A stretch of DNA of 64,000 nucleotides from an uncultured Desulfobacter sp. (GCF_963666145.1 NZ_OY762614.1:1230501-1294500); one strand, 5' to 3'; shown: positions 16,734 to 25,836, numbered from the stretch's first letter. Translations and numbers: made by a program. Notes: a model not told the origin generated them from the sequence alone.

Positions 16734-18119
16734 TTACTCTTTTAATTTTTCCGCAAAATATCTGTCCACTAAAGATTCGGCAAGACCCAGATAGGTCTGG
16801 GGTGAAAGCGCTCCCATGCGTGCTTTAACGTCATCCGGCACCTTTTCAAGTTTATCCACAAACCGGGCCAAATCCTCTTTTTGAATTTTTTTGCCCCGGG
16901 TCAGATCTTTAAGCCGCTCATATGGATTATCCTCGCCGTATACCCGCATAACAGTTTGAAATGGTTCGGCCAGAAGTTCGGGGTTGTCGTTAAGGTCCTT
17001 TTCAAGCACGGCCTGGTTTAAGTCCACTTTTGACAACCCCTTGATGGCATTTTTCACCCCAATGGTAAAATACCCGAATACCGTGCCAAGGCTTCGCAGT
17101 ACAGTGCTGTCGCTCAAGTCCCTCTGGAAACGGGATTTCTGCAGTTTAACCGCCAGATGCTCCATCATGGAAATCGCAAGACCCATATTCCCCTCACTGT
17201 TCTCAAAGTCAATGGGGTTGACTTTATGGGGCATTGTGGATGATCCGGTTTCACCGGCAGCAACCCGCTGCTTGAAATACCCGAAGCTGATGTACCCCCA
17301 CATGTCACGGTCAAAATCAATCATAACCGCTGCAGCACGAACCATGGCATGAAGCACCCTGGAAAGGCCTGTGTTGGGATTGATCTGAGTGGTGAACAAA
17401 ATGGGTTCAAGGCCCAGATAATCCTGGATAAACCGCTCGGATGCAGCAATCCAGTCAATTTCCGGGAACGCAAACAGATGGGCGTTATAGTTGCCTGTAG
17501 CCCCGTTTATTTTTGCCTGGATTTTGGTCTCTTCCAGAACCTGAATTTCCTGGTTCAAGCGCCAGGCAAAATTAATGAACTCTTTTCCCGGGGTTGTCGG
17601 TGTGGCCGGTTGCCCATGGGTGCGGGACATCATTGGAACGCTTTTATATGCCAAAGCTTTTTTCTCGATCTCCGCCACAAAGGTTTTAAGCAACTCGACC
17701 ACAAGCGCCTTGCCTTTTTTAAGCATCAGAGCGTATGCCGTATTGTTAATATCTTCGGACGTGCATGCAAAGTGGACCCACTCGCGTATGGACGAAAGTC
17801 CTGCAGCATCCAGTTTTTCCTTGATAAAATATTCAACGGCTTTGACGTCGTGGTTGGTTCGTGACTCTATCTCCTTGACCCTGAGCGCATAATCTTCATT
17901 AAAGTCATTTATCAGAACATCCAGACCTGAAAGATCCAGGTCCTGCTCGGCCCCTATAACCTCATGGACCTTCAAGTCCGTGATCAAAAATTTCAACCAC
18001 TTAAGTTCAACATGAATCCGATGATGAATCAGCCCTGATTCACTGAAAATATTTGAAAGCACGCCGGTAAGCCGGGCATAACGCCCGTCTATGGGTGTGA
18101 TGGATAGCACCTGTGTCAT
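16734..18119 (-). CDS. purB: Adenylosuccinate lyase
   Basis: Cleaves SAICAR and adenylosuccinate in purine synthesis. The 461-residue length fits the E. coli-type PurB. The superfamily signature GSSTMPHKVNPIDFENSEGN carries the flexible catalytic loop, and the earlier SRTHGQPATPTT provides the catalytic histidine. CTSEDINN near residue 117 is also typical. It is monocistronic as far as can be seen: a 270-bp intergenic region precedes it and a strong hairpin follows. Confidence 0.96.
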   Translation of the reverse strand: MTQVLSITPIDGRYARLTGVLSNIFSESGLIHHRIHVELKWLKFLITDLKVHEVIGAEQDLDLSGLDVLINDFNEDYALRVKEIESRTNHDVKAVEYFIKEKLDAAGLSSIREWVHFACTSEDINNTAYALMLKKGKALVVELLKTFVAEIEKKALAYKSVPMMSRTHGQPATPTTPGKEFINFAWRLNQEIQVLEETKIQAKINGATGNYNAHLFAFPEIDWIAASERFIQDYLGLEPILFTTQINPNTGLSRVLHAMVRAAAVMIDFDRDMWGYISFGYFKQRVAAGETGSSTMPHKVNPIDFENSEGNMGLAISMMEHLAVKLQKSRFQRDLSDSTVLRSLGTVFGYFTIGVKNAIKGLSKVDLNQAVLEKDLNDNPELLAEPFQTVMRVYGEDNPYERLKDLTRGKKIQKEDLARFVDKLEKVPDDVKARMGALSPQTYLGLAESLVDRYFAEKLKE

Positions 18120-18295
18120 TTTCTCTCCATGATATAATGTGAACGCCTGTTATTTTTCATCTAACAAATAACAAACTATGGAACAATTAACAATGCCGTA
18201 AACCGGGAAACAAGACCCAAGATATTTACACGGTTGCTATAATAGAACCATCATGTTGATTTTGCAATAAATTACAATAACCGGGCAACCTGATC

Positions 18296-18325
18296 TTGAC
18301 AATCCCGAAGAATTTAAAGTATTTT
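18296..18325 (+). promoter_or_regulatory. Candidate promoter for the IHF-like gene
   Basis: TTGACA (18296-18301) and TATTTT (18320-18325) with an 18-bp spacer, about 65 bp upstream of the start codon. The -35 element is consensus and the -10 is moderate. The rest of the 18120-18389 gap shows no gene. Confidence 0.5.
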
Positions 18326-18389
18326 ACGGACCTGTTTTTATTAATCATTCAGACGCGAGCTTTGTGTGCCGCAGGAGTAAATAGCTATT

Positions 18390-18677
18390 ATGGCACTGAC
18401 CAAAACTATTATTGCAGAAAAAATACAAAATGAGCTGGACCTGTCAAGAACCGTTGCCTATGATGTCGTGGAGGAGTTCCTTGAAATCATAAAAGAGACC
18501 ATTGCAAATGGAGAAGATATTATGATTTCAGGTTTCGGCAAATTTTGTGTCAACGAGAAGAAAGCAAGAAAAGGACGCAACCCTGCAACCGATGAGGAGA
18601 TGACACTTCCGGCCAGGCGGGTTGTCACATTTAAATGTTCCGGAAAACTCCGGGATTTAATCAATCCAGACAGCTAA
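18390..18677 (+). CDS. ihfA: HU/IHF family DNA-bending protein, IHF-alpha-like
   Basis: A 95-residue nucleoid protein beginning MALTK as in IHF alpha. It has the dimer core (VVEEFLEIIKETIANGEDIMISGFGKF) and the beta-arm GRNPATDEEM, whose Pro intercalates in DNA. The conserved ARRVVTFKCSGKLRDLI end follows. IHF-alpha versus HU identity is inferred from the N-terminus and arm. The M48 protease gene starts 8 bp after the stop. Confidence 0.85.
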   Translation: MALTKTIIAEKIQNELDLSRTVAYDVVEEFLEIIKETIANGEDIMISGFGKFCVNEKKARKGRNPATDEEMTLPARRVVTFKCSGKLRDLINPDS

Positions 18678-18685
18678 CTAAACCC

Positions 18686-19942
18686 ATGTTTTTATCCGAC
18701 CAGACGATCACCACTATTATTCTGATTACCCTCATTGTTGACTTTACAATGAATTATGTGGCTGATCGTCTGAACATCGGCCGCCTGACCACACATCTGC
18801 CTGAAAAATTTTCAGATGTTTACGACCAAGATCGGTATGGGCAGTCCCAGCAGTATCTTAAGGCCACCACCCGACTGGGTACGATCACCTCAACCATTGA
18901 TCTTGGTATTCTTTTAGCGTTCTGGTTTCTGGGCGGATTCGGTGCCCTTGACCATTTTGTCAGGGGCACCGGATGGTCGACCATTGGTTGCGGGCTTTTA
19001 TATATCGGGGTTCTGGCAGGATGCAAATTTTTTATATCCCTGCCCTTTTCCATCTATTCCATTTTTGTCATTGAAGAAAAATTCGGCTTTAACAAAACCA
19101 CACCCAAAACCTTTGTTCTGGATCTGATGAAATCATTGATTTTATCCCTGGCACTGGGTATCCCCCTGCTGTCGGCCATATTCTGGTTTCTGGAAAGCAC
19201 GGGCCCCTGGGCCTGGCTGATCTGCTGGGGCATAACCACAATATTTATTCTGGCGGTACAATACATTGTTCCCACATGGATCATGCCCCTGTTCAATAAG
19301 TTCACCCCCCTTGAAGACGGTGAATTAAAAGAGAAACTGTTTGCCTATGCAAAAACCATTGATTTTCCCTTGACCCAGATTTTTGTCATGGACGGCTCCA
19401 AGCGCAGCACCAAGTCCAATGCATTTTTCACAGGGTTTGGGAAAAACAAGCGCATTGTGCTGTTTGACACCCTGATGAACGCCCATACTGCAGACGAACT
19501 TTTGGCCGTGCTTGCCCACGAAATGGGACATTTCAAAAAAAAGCACATCCAGCGCCGTCTGATTTTCGGCATTCTCCAGATGGGGGTAGTGTTTTACCTT
19601 CTATCTTTATTCATCACCCAGCAAAGCCTGTTTACGGCATTTCATGTGGATAGCCCTTCCGTATACGCAGGCCTTGTTTTTTTCAGCATTCTTTTTTCCC
19701 CGGTTGACCTGGTCATTTCCATTGTCATGCAGTTTTTCTCAAGGAAAGATGAATACGAAGCAGACCGTTTTGCCGCATTGACGACCAAAAAAGCCAAGGC
19801 ATTGATAACGGCGTTAAAAAAACTCAGTGCCGACAATCTATCCAACCTGACCCCGCATCCCTTTTATGTGTTTTTACATTATTCCCATCCGCCATTGGCC
19901 CAGCGTGTTGCAGCCATGGAACAGATTAAGGATATGGCGTAA
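18686..19942 (+). CDS. Ste24-type M48 membrane metalloprotease
   Basis: About 418 residues with seven or so membrane helices and the zinc motif HEMGH (LLAVLAHEMGHFKKKH). The third ligand lies in RKDEYEADRFAA. This is the CAAX-protease/Ste24 arrangement of M48A. Bacterial homologues are presumed membrane quality-control proteases because prenylated substrates are absent. ATG 18686 is the likely start; an upstream in-frame extension to 18635 overlaps the IHF-like gene and lacks hydrophobic N-terminal character. The phosphodiesterase gene follows after 2 bp. Confidence 0.88.
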   Translation: MFLSDQTITTIILITLIVDFTMNYVADRLNIGRLTTHLPEKFSDVYDQDRYGQSQQYLKATTRLGTITSTIDLGILLAFWFLGGFGALDHFVRGTGWSTIGCGLLYIGVLAGCKFFISLPFSIYSIFVIEEKFGFNKTTPKTFVLDLMKSLILSLALGIPLLSAIFWFLESTGPWAWLICWGITTIFILAVQYIVPTWIMPLFNKFTPLEDGELKEKLFAYAKTIDFPLTQIFVMDGSKRSTKSNAFFTGFGKNKRIVLFDTLMNAHTADELLAVLAHEMGHFKKKHIQRRLIFGILQMGVVFYLLSLFITQQSLFTAFHVDSPSVYAGLVFFSILFSPVDLVISIVMQFFSRKDEYEADRFAALTTKKAKALITALKKLSADNLSNLTPHPFYVFLHYSHPPLAQRVAAMEQIKDMA

Positions 19943-19944
19943 TC

Positions 19945-20457
19945 ATGGAACGGCTTTTGATCTTTTCCGATCTTCATGGCTTCTTTTCTGCCTGGCTGAC
20001 GGTAAAGGCGATGGCCGGCCCCGGTGATGCCGTTGCCATTGCAGGGGATCTGTTTGATACAAGGTACGGCAACTACAATGCATCTGATTTTGCCCCGGAT
20101 CAAATCCGGTCAACCATTGCCGACCTGGAGTTTAAACTTTTTTATATCTACGGTAATTGCGATGTGGAAGGCTTCTGCAAAGGATTTTCCCACGAATTAA
20201 GCTTTGAGGCCTTTGATAAAAAAATTTTTATGCACCACGGGCACAAGGACACGCTGATGATTCCCAGGGGCACGGATATCATTATCCAGGGACACACGCA
20301 CCTGCCCGAGCTTGAAAAAACAAAAAACTACATCCATCTCAATCCAGGCTCCATTGCCGTCCCCAGAAACGGTATAGCCACCTTTGCCGTCATTGACGCC
20401 GCCAGTGTAAGCCTGATGGCGCTGTCCGGGGAAACGCTGGCATCACTGAAGTTTTAG
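19945..20457 (+). CDS. yfcE: YfcE/MJ0936-type metallophosphodiesterase
   Basis: A 170-residue calcineurin-like phosphoesterase. Metal-binding motifs are in order: FSDLHG at residues 8-13, AGDLFDTR, YGNCDVE, a single-His region with FMHHGH, and the final QGHTHLPE. YfcE-type enzymes hydrolyse phosphodiesters and cyclic nucleotides in vitro; the physiological substrate is unknown. It follows the M48 gene after 2 bp, so they are probably one operon, and it converges with the J-domain gene. Confidence 0.88.
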   Translation: MERLLIFSDLHGFFSAWLTVKAMAGPGDAVAIAGDLFDTRYGNYNASDFAPDQIRSTIADLEFKLFYIYGNCDVEGFCKGFSHELSFEAFDKKIFMHHGHKDTLMIPRGTDIIIQGHTHLPELEKTKNYIHLNPGSIAVPRNGIATFAVIDAASVSLMALSGETLASLKF

Positions 20458-20510
20458 CTTTTTTCAACCGCCCTGCTCCCCGCACTAAAAACAGCTCAAA
20501 ATACAATGAA

Positions 20511-21176
20511 TTAACGTCTTTTCACCGGCGACATCGGTGAAATCGGATTGATCGCTTCCACAGGTCCTCGGCCCCTGTTTTTCACACAGCCCATGGTTCC
20601 CGAACGTCCGGGAGCCGAATTAAAGTACCGTCTATATCCGGCACTGCTGCCGACAGACCGCTTTGGAACGCACGTCCGGAAGGCCGCCCCCCCTTCACGA
20701 TTGTGCTTGACCGCATTTTGAAAAACAGTTTCAAACGCTGTCCGCCTTGTCCCGGCGGATTTACCTTCCCGGCAATGGGGGCGAGCTTGCCCGAAGCGCC
20801 CCGTTTTTTTGGCGGATGTATCCTTGTTTTCATGACAGTGTTTTTTTAAACCGGCAACCAGGGTCGAAAAAAAGTCCTGGAACAGATTTCTGCTGCCATG
20901 GGTTGATGTCCGATCATGGTTAAACGCCGAAGGACGTTGGTCATCCTCTTGGCCGACAACGTTTTGGGGTAACAAAGACAGCAGAATATGAAAGGCTTCA
21001 TTCAGCTGTTTCATTTTTTCTTCGGCGCGTTTTGCCTTTGTCGGGTCCGTTGCAAACCTGTCCGGATGCCAGGTTTTGGCAAGTCTGCGAAAGGCGGTGC
21101 GGGCATCGGTACGGGTGGCCGACGGCCCAAGGCCTAAAATATCCAACCCTTTTTGTTTGTCCATGAATTTAACCAT
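20511..21176 (-). CDS. J-domain protein with an unusual basic tail
   Basis: A DnaK co-chaperone-like protein. The first 65 residues form a J domain with the invariant HPD in WHPDRF and the surrounding DARTAFRRLAKT and KMKQLNEAFHILL helices. The remaining 150 or so residues are not a DnaJ zinc or substrate domain. They are low-complexity and rich in Arg, Ser, Gly and Pro, ending in PVEAINPISPMSPVKRR. The start is uncertain: ATGs at 21176 and 21164 are both possible. The target is unknown. The tail could be DNA- or ribosome-directed, but nothing here shows that. Confidence 0.72.
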   Translation of the reverse strand: MVKFMDKQKGLDILGLGPSATRTDARTAFRRLAKTWHPDRFATDPTKAKRAEEKMKQLNEAFHILLSLLPQNVVGQEDDQRPSAFNHDRTSTHGSRNLFQDFFSTLVAGLKKHCHENKDTSAKKTGRFGQARPHCREGKSAGTRRTAFETVFQNAVKHNREGGAAFRTCVPKRSVGSSAGYRRYFNSAPGRSGTMGCVKNRGRGPVEAINPISPMSPVKRR

Positions 21177-21254
21177 ACCCCGGTGGTCCAATCCCGGTCA
21201 AGCCTTTCAAACCGACCTGCCGAGGCAATTATTGCAAATATTAGTAGATGATAC

Positions 21255-21291
21255 TTGGTTTGAAAAACCAAATCGGGCATGATAATATCAT
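21255..21291. promoter_or_regulatory. Two short palindromes in a divergent promoter region
   Basis: TTGGTTT-GAA-AAACCAA (21255-21271) and ATGATA-A-TATCAT (21279-21291) are perfect and lie eight bases apart, between the divergent J-domain and DUF89-like genes. They are candidate operators or a hairpin; no regulator is linked. Confidence 0.35.
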
Positions 21292-21398
21292 CTGGCTGTC
21301 ACATAGCCCCCATCCCAGATTGTTCTGAAGGGTATTTGTGACAACTGGATTCTTTGTAGTGCGTTGCACTGTCTTTTGTTAAGGCCCAAGGAGAAGAA

Positions 21399-23144
21399 AT
21401 GGCACCCTGTGAAACAGACTTTAACCCCATCAATTCCACCCCGGACCAGCATGCATGGTTTACGGCATTTTTCCTTGAAAACCATATTGATCCCTTTGCA
21501 TACCCCTCAAAGGTCGGTTCCCGGGAGCAGGTGGAATTTATGGTGTATCCGGAAAATGATGAACGGTTCTATCCCTGTTCAGATGCCATGTTCGCGGCAA
21601 TCATGTCCCGTAAACGGCCAAGATTTTTACGCAACCGTTACCGTGAGGTGCTTGACGAAATTTTTGCCATCATTAATGAGTTCATTGAGTCGGAATATGA
21701 CCGGGCATTTTTATCCAGCCTGATACAAATAAAATATGATTACGAGATTCAAAGCCGCCTGCTCATACCCTCCCGACTTGAAAAACGCCTGTATAAAATT
21801 TTTTTAAGCCGCACCCACATTGAAGACCCCTTTGAAAGCCAGAAAAAAAAGGAAAACGCCCGGGCATACAAATTCATGGTCTCTGAATCCTTTAAAAAAG
21901 CCTTAAACGAAGTGAACGGTGCCGTGGATACCATGAAAGAACTCACCCTTGATCAAGTTAAGACAAAAATCAACGAGATCGAGTTCACACGACGTCTCTC
22001 TCTTTTGGCGGCCTCGGCCCTGTGGCAGGATGAGGAGTTCAGAGTCCCCTCAACATCGGCCATAAAAAAACTGCTGAACGCAAAAGTGACCGGTAACGGC
22101 ATGGAACGACTGCTTGAACTGGTGCATACGCCAAAATCAAAAATTCTGTGGCTGACCGATGAGTCAGGTGATGTGGTGGCGGACATTGCCATTGCACAAT
22201 TTCTTGCAAACATTGGCCATGTCGTGATTCTCGTCGTTAAGGAGAAACCGTTCTTTAAAAAAGTCTGTCTGTACGACACCCGCACAGACCCGGTTCTTGC
22301 CAAGCTCCTGGACCAGGCCAATTTCATCCACGATAAAACCATCAGCAAAAACAAGCTGGTCCAGCGCCTCAAACAGGATGAACATCTGTATGTAATATCC
22401 GACGGAACCCAGGAAGCACTGAATCTCTTGCTGGTCTCCACCACCTTCTCACGGGTCTTCAAGGAGGTGGACTGCGTGGTAACAAGGGGGCCGAAACAGA
22501 AAAACAGAATGATCCAGACCCATTTCAAGTTTACAAGAGATGTGATCAATATCTGCGCAAAAGAAAATAAATTAGACGTTGTCTTTAAACCCAGGCATCC
22601 TGACTTTATCAATTTCAGCCACACGGATCTTGAAGAAAAGGCCGATAAAATTATCGATCAAATGAAGCAGGCCAAAAAGAAAAACATGACCGTGATGTTC
22701 TACTCGGGCATCATCGGTTCCATCCCCGGCAAAATTGACGTTGCAAAAAAAATAATGAGCCGGTTTATTGAGCATTTAAAAAACCAGTCAGACAATCTGT
22801 TTATCATCAATCCGTCTTCATACTACGAACCGGGCATGGATGCCGATGATTTGATGTATATGTGGGAAATTGTTCAGCGAAGCGGATACATTGACATCTG
22901 GCGTTTCCAGACCTCAGAGGACATTGCCCAAAGCTTTGAAATCATGGGCCAGAAAGTTCCTCCGGAATGGATTGGAAAAGATGCCACCTATTCCACCGGC
23001 TGCACCAAAGAGATGCGCATTGCCCAGGATGTCCAGATCAAAAATCCGGAAATGCAGCTGATGGGACCGTCCGTGGATAAATTCATGCGCCGGGATGAGT
23101 ATGGCGTGGGTTCCATGTATGATCAACGCTTAGCAAGTTTATAA
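21399..23144 (+). CDS. DUF89-like (ARMT1-type) domain protein
   Basis: A 581-residue cytoplasmic protein. I recognise a C-terminal half resembling the DUF89/damage-control-phosphatase fold. It has LWLTDESGDVVADIAIAQFL and then GHVVILVVKEKPF. The later YVISDGTQEALNLL and DCVVTRGPKQKNRM match the DUF89 pattern of a Thr-Asp pair and a later glycine-rich segment. DUF89 enzymes are metal-dependent phosphatases that remove damaged phosphometabolites. The first 220 residues are charged and helical and match nothing I know. gspF begins 16 bp downstream on the same strand, but no functional link is evident. Confidence 0.55.
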   Translation: MAPCETDFNPINSTPDQHAWFTAFFLENHIDPFAYPSKVGSREQVEFMVYPENDERFYPCSDAMFAAIMSRKRPRFLRNRYREVLDEIFAIINEFIESEYDRAFLSSLIQIKYDYEIQSRLLIPSRLEKRLYKIFLSRTHIEDPFESQKKKENARAYKFMVSESFKKALNEVNGAVDTMKELTLDQVKTKINEIEFTRRLSLLAASALWQDEEFRVPSTSAIKKLLNAKVTGNGMERLLELVHTPKSKILWLTDESGDVVADIAIAQFLANIGHVVILVVKEKPFFKKVCLYDTRTDPVLAKLLDQANFIHDKTISKNKLVQRLKQDEHLYVISDGTQEALNLLLVSTTFSRVFKEVDCVVTRGPKQKNRMIQTHFKFTRDVINICAKENKLDVVFKPRHPDFINFSHTDLEEKADKIIDQMKQAKKKNMTVMFYSGIIGSIPGKIDVAKKIMSRFIEHLKNQSDNLFIINPSSYYEPGMDADDLMYMWEIVQRSGYIDIWRFQTSEDIAQSFEIMGQKVPPEWIGKDATYSTGCTKEMRIAQDVQIKNPEMQLMGPSVDKFMRRDEYGVGSMYDQRLASL

Positions 23145-23159
23145 TTGATAGGATGATCG

Positions 23160-24407
23160 ATGGCTGTTTTTGAATACAACGGACTGACGGCTTCCGGCAG
23201 AAAAAAATCAGGTATTATTGATGCTGAAAGTTCCGATGCCGCCCAGGAGGATTTGAAACAAAAAGGGATTTTTCCCACCTCCATTCTTCGCATTGAATCC
23301 GGGGCCGGACATATTAAAACAAAAAAAGGGGCGCCCCCCAAAAAAACATTTAATTTGCCGCCCCTTTTTTCTTCGGTAAAATCTTCGGAAATTTCCATGA
23401 TTACACGCCAGTTGGCCACGCTTCTGGCGGCAGGATTTCCCCTGCTCAAAGCCCTTGCCACCCTGGTTCCCCAGGCCAGAAGCAAAAATTTTAAACGGGT
23501 CCTGTCCAGGGTAAAAGACGCCATTGAAGAGGGGAACAGTTTTGCGGACGCTTTGGCAGCCCACCCCCAGGTTTTTTCTGCGGTCTACATCAACATGGTC
23601 AAAGCCGGGGAAGCCTCGGGCACGTTGGAGGTTGTGCTGGAACGGTTGGCCGATTTCAGTGAAAAAAGAGAAGATACAAAAAAGAAAATTCAAGCTTCCC
23701 TTGCCTATCCCATCCTCATGGCGGCTATCGGTTTTCTTGTGCTTATCTTTCTTTTGACCTTTATCGTCCCCAATATCACAAAAATATTCACGGACATGAA
23801 CCATGATCTGCCCATGCCCACACAGATCCTTCTTGGGGTCAGCGGCATGGTCAAAGCCTGGTGGTGGCTGATCATCCCCGCACCTTTTTTATTCATGCTG
23901 TGCATCTACGCGATCCGTAGAACAGAGAAAGGGGGTCGCATTCTGGACCGGCTCATTTTATCTTTGCCCATTTCCGGCGGCCTGACCAGACAGCTCATTG
24001 CATCTCGGTTTTCCAGAACCTTGGGATCGTTGCTTGACAACGGGGTGCCGCTGTTAACCGGCCTTGGCATTACCAAAACCATTTCGGGCAACCGGGTGAT
24101 TGCCGAACTGATCGAAAAGTCGGCCCAAACAGTCGAACAAGGCGGCAGCCTGGGTTCTGTTCTGGAAAAGAATTCAGCCTTTCCGGACCTTGCGGCCCAG
24201 ATGATCAAGGTGGGAGAAAAGAGCGGTGAAATGGAAAAGATGCTGGAAAAGTCAGCCGAACTGTTCGAAAGAAATGTTCAGACCGCCATTACAGCCGCCA
24301 CATCAATTATTGAACCGATGATTATTCTTATTATGGGGGTGGTCATCGGATTTATCGTCCTTGCGGTTTGCCTGCCGATTTTTGAAATCAACCAGTTAAT
24401 GGGGTAA
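23160..24407 (+). CDS. gspF: Type II secretion inner-membrane platform protein GspF
   Basis: A 415-residue inner-membrane protein of the GspF/PilC family. It has two duplicated cytoplasmic four-helix domains and three membrane helices. The signatures are ISMITRQLATLLAAGFPL at the first domain and SRFSRTLGSLLDNGVPL at the second, followed by the MIKVGEKSGEM block. It would anchor the GspE ATPase below the pseudopilus. It is separated by about 16.5 kb from the gspGHIJKLMDE operon, which lacks its own F gene, so this is the likely missing component. Confidence 0.88.
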   Translation: MAVFEYNGLTASGRKKSGIIDAESSDAAQEDLKQKGIFPTSILRIESGAGHIKTKKGAPPKKTFNLPPLFSSVKSSEISMITRQLATLLAAGFPLLKALATLVPQARSKNFKRVLSRVKDAIEEGNSFADALAAHPQVFSAVYINMVKAGEASGTLEVVLERLADFSEKREDTKKKIQASLAYPILMAAIGFLVLIFLLTFIVPNITKIFTDMNHDLPMPTQILLGVSGMVKAWWWLIIPAPFLFMLCIYAIRRTEKGGRILDRLILSLPISGGLTRQLIASRFSRTLGSLLDNGVPLLTGLGITKTISGNRVIAELIEKSAQTVEQGGSLGSVLEKNSAFPDLAAQMIKVGEKSGEMEKMLEKSAELFERNVQTAITAATSIIEPMIILIMGVVIGFIVLAVCLPIFEINQLMG

Positions 24408-24434
24408 GACCGCCCCATATTCAACATTAAATCG

Positions 24435-24467
24435 ATGCACAAATGAACCGTTTCATTTGTGCATTTT
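24435..24467. terminator. Bidirectional terminator between gspF and the LarA-like gene
   Basis: ATGCACAAATGAA (24435-24447) pairs perfectly with TTCATTTGTGCAT (24452-24464) around CCGT, followed by TTT. The T-run is short, so efficiency may be modest, but the position between convergent genes fits. Confidence 0.6.
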
Positions 24468-24486
24468 CAAGATATTAAACCGGCGT

Positions 24487-25746
24487 TTAATCCAGAACCA
24501 GATCTGTTTTTTCAATACATTCAACCCAGGGCAGCTGCTGTGTTTTTTCCACCAGGGCCTGGCTGATCAGAAAATCAGTGGTGTGCATGGTGTCCTGAAT
24601 GATCACCGCCTTCACATCATCCGGCGCAATGGGACCGATGGTCTGAAACGCCGCCTGAAGTGCTTTTTTCCGGGTGGGCAGACGAACCGGCGTAAACGCT
24701 TTTCTCAAAGACATTGAGGTTAAGGCATTCATGAGCGTGGCCTCGTAATCCATGTCGGTAAACACCTTTTCGGTGATGATATCCGCATTGCCCAGTCCGA
24801 TTGCATTGCCGCAGGTTTTGGCGGACAAATCCAGAACCACCACCCGTTTGGCATTGAGCACCCCACTGAAATCATCTTCCATCAGATCAAAGGTCCTGCC
24901 GGTTACATTGGGATCCATGCCCGACCCGCTGATCTCCTTGCCGATCTGACGTACGGCCAGCACATCCAGTTTATCATAGGGAAGGCAGGGAAAATTTTCC
25001 TTGGCCGTTTTGAGCAGCAGCGGCTCTGTTTCCCGAATCTTGTCTGCGGCGATGACCTGAACATCCATGACCTGGTCATAGCGATCCTCAACCACCCCGA
25101 TACCCAGGCGAAGATTGGTATTTTTGGTCACAGCATCGCCCATCTTCAAAAGCAGATTATAAAATCCATATTTCAAGGCATTGTTGTGATACGCCAGCGC
25201 CCCCTGGTGTTTGCCCATGCCCACCACCATCATTTTATACAGCCCGCTTTCCACATCCCCTTTAAATTTGGTGTGGGGCTTGATGCGGTTGATGCAAATG
25301 CTGTGGTCTGCGGCCAGGGCCTGGCCGGAAAAAAACACGGGCACCTCATTGCACACCGTTGCCACCTGTACCGTGTCCATTTCCGGCCTGATCTCAGCAT
25401 TACAGGTGCCAGGGGTCACCCCCAGCTTTTCAAGCATCATGGCCTGGCCCTGGGGGGTGGCACTGCCGTGACTGCCCATGGCCGGTACAATGAACGGTAC
25501 CGCTGACCGTTCGCGAATAGATCGGCAGATGGTTGAAACAAGTGACGAAATCTGATTTATTCCCCGGCTGCCGACCCCCACGGCAACTGTCTGGCCGGGC
25601 TTTATGCCCACCTGATCCAAAGCCTGTACGAGCTCTTTTTCCAACACGCCGGCCGGATCCGGCATGGCCCGAGAGGGCGGATTCAGTCTAACCCGGTAGA
25701 ACTGGGGAAACGAAAAATCTTTTTCAATATAGGCAGGATAGCGCAT
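24487..25746 (-). CDS. Lactate-racemase (LarA/DUF2088)-like protein
   Basis: A 419-residue LarA-like protein. Blocks that support it are GSHGSATPQGQAMMLEKLG near residue 100 and INRIKPHTKFKGDVESGLYK near 185, followed by MGKHQGA. LarA enzymes racemise alpha-hydroxyacids with a nickel-pincer cofactor, but many relatives act on other 2-hydroxyacids or are uncharacterised; larBCE are not nearby. It is divergent from a TAXI-type TRAP transporter and a FadR regulator, so a carboxylate or hydroxyacid substrate is a reasonable inference. The start at 25746 has an AAGGG-type ribosome-binding site. Confidence 0.65.
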   Translation of the reverse strand: MRYPAYIEKDFSFPQFYRVRLNPPSRAMPDPAGVLEKELVQALDQVGIKPGQTVAVGVGSRGINQISSLVSTICRSIRERSAVPFIVPAMGSHGSATPQGQAMMLEKLGVTPGTCNAEIRPEMDTVQVATVCNEVPVFFSGQALAADHSICINRIKPHTKFKGDVESGLYKMMVVGMGKHQGALAYHNNALKYGFYNLLLKMGDAVTKNTNLRLGIGVVEDRYDQVMDVQVIAADKIRETEPLLLKTAKENFPCLPYDKLDVLAVRQIGKEISGSGMDPNVTGRTFDLMEDDFSGVLNAKRVVVLDLSAKTCGNAIGLGNADIITEKVFTDMDYEATLMNALTSMSLRKAFTPVRLPTRKKALQAAFQTIGPIAPDDVKAVIIQDTMHTTDFLISQALVEKTQQLPWVECIEKTDLVLD

Positions 25747-25770
25747 GTTAGACCCTTTTTGAAAAACTAA

Positions 25771-25782
25771 TGTTAATTAACA
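25771..25782. repeat. 12-bp perfect palindrome in the divergent promoter region
   Basis: TGTTAATTAACA reads the same on both strands. It sits between the LarA-like start codon and the -35 element of the TRAP operon. It could be a second operator serving the LarA-like gene, but its sequence differs from the site at 25824. Confidence 0.4.
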
Positions 25783-25790
25783 AATAAGCG

Positions 25791-25820
25791 TTGACAAAAT
25801 AACTTTCAGGATATTATACA
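25791..25820 (+). promoter_or_regulatory. Promoter of the TRAP transporter operon
   Basis: TTGACA (25791-25796), an 18-bp spacer and TATACA (25815-25820). Start of transcription would be near 25827, inside the palindrome at 25824-25836, leaving a leader of about 120 bases before the TAXI gene. Confidence 0.6.
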
Positions 25821-25823
25821 TCG

Positions 25824-25836
25824 GATGTCAGACATC
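25824..25836. promoter_or_regulatory. Putative FadR-family operator
   Basis: GATGTC-A-GACATC is a perfect 6-1-6 palindrome. Its centre has the GT-N3-AC core typical of FadR-subfamily GntR sites. It begins three bases after the -10 hexamer, covering the predicted transcription start, which is a classical repressor position. The regulator encoded at the operon's end (28969) is the obvious candidate ligand-responsive repressor. Confidence 0.6.

Noticed and set aside
21953..22624. 223-codon minus-strand frame inside the DUF89-like gene
   Set aside because: Antisense to a credible gene; composition is Ser/Phe/Arg-rich without motif.
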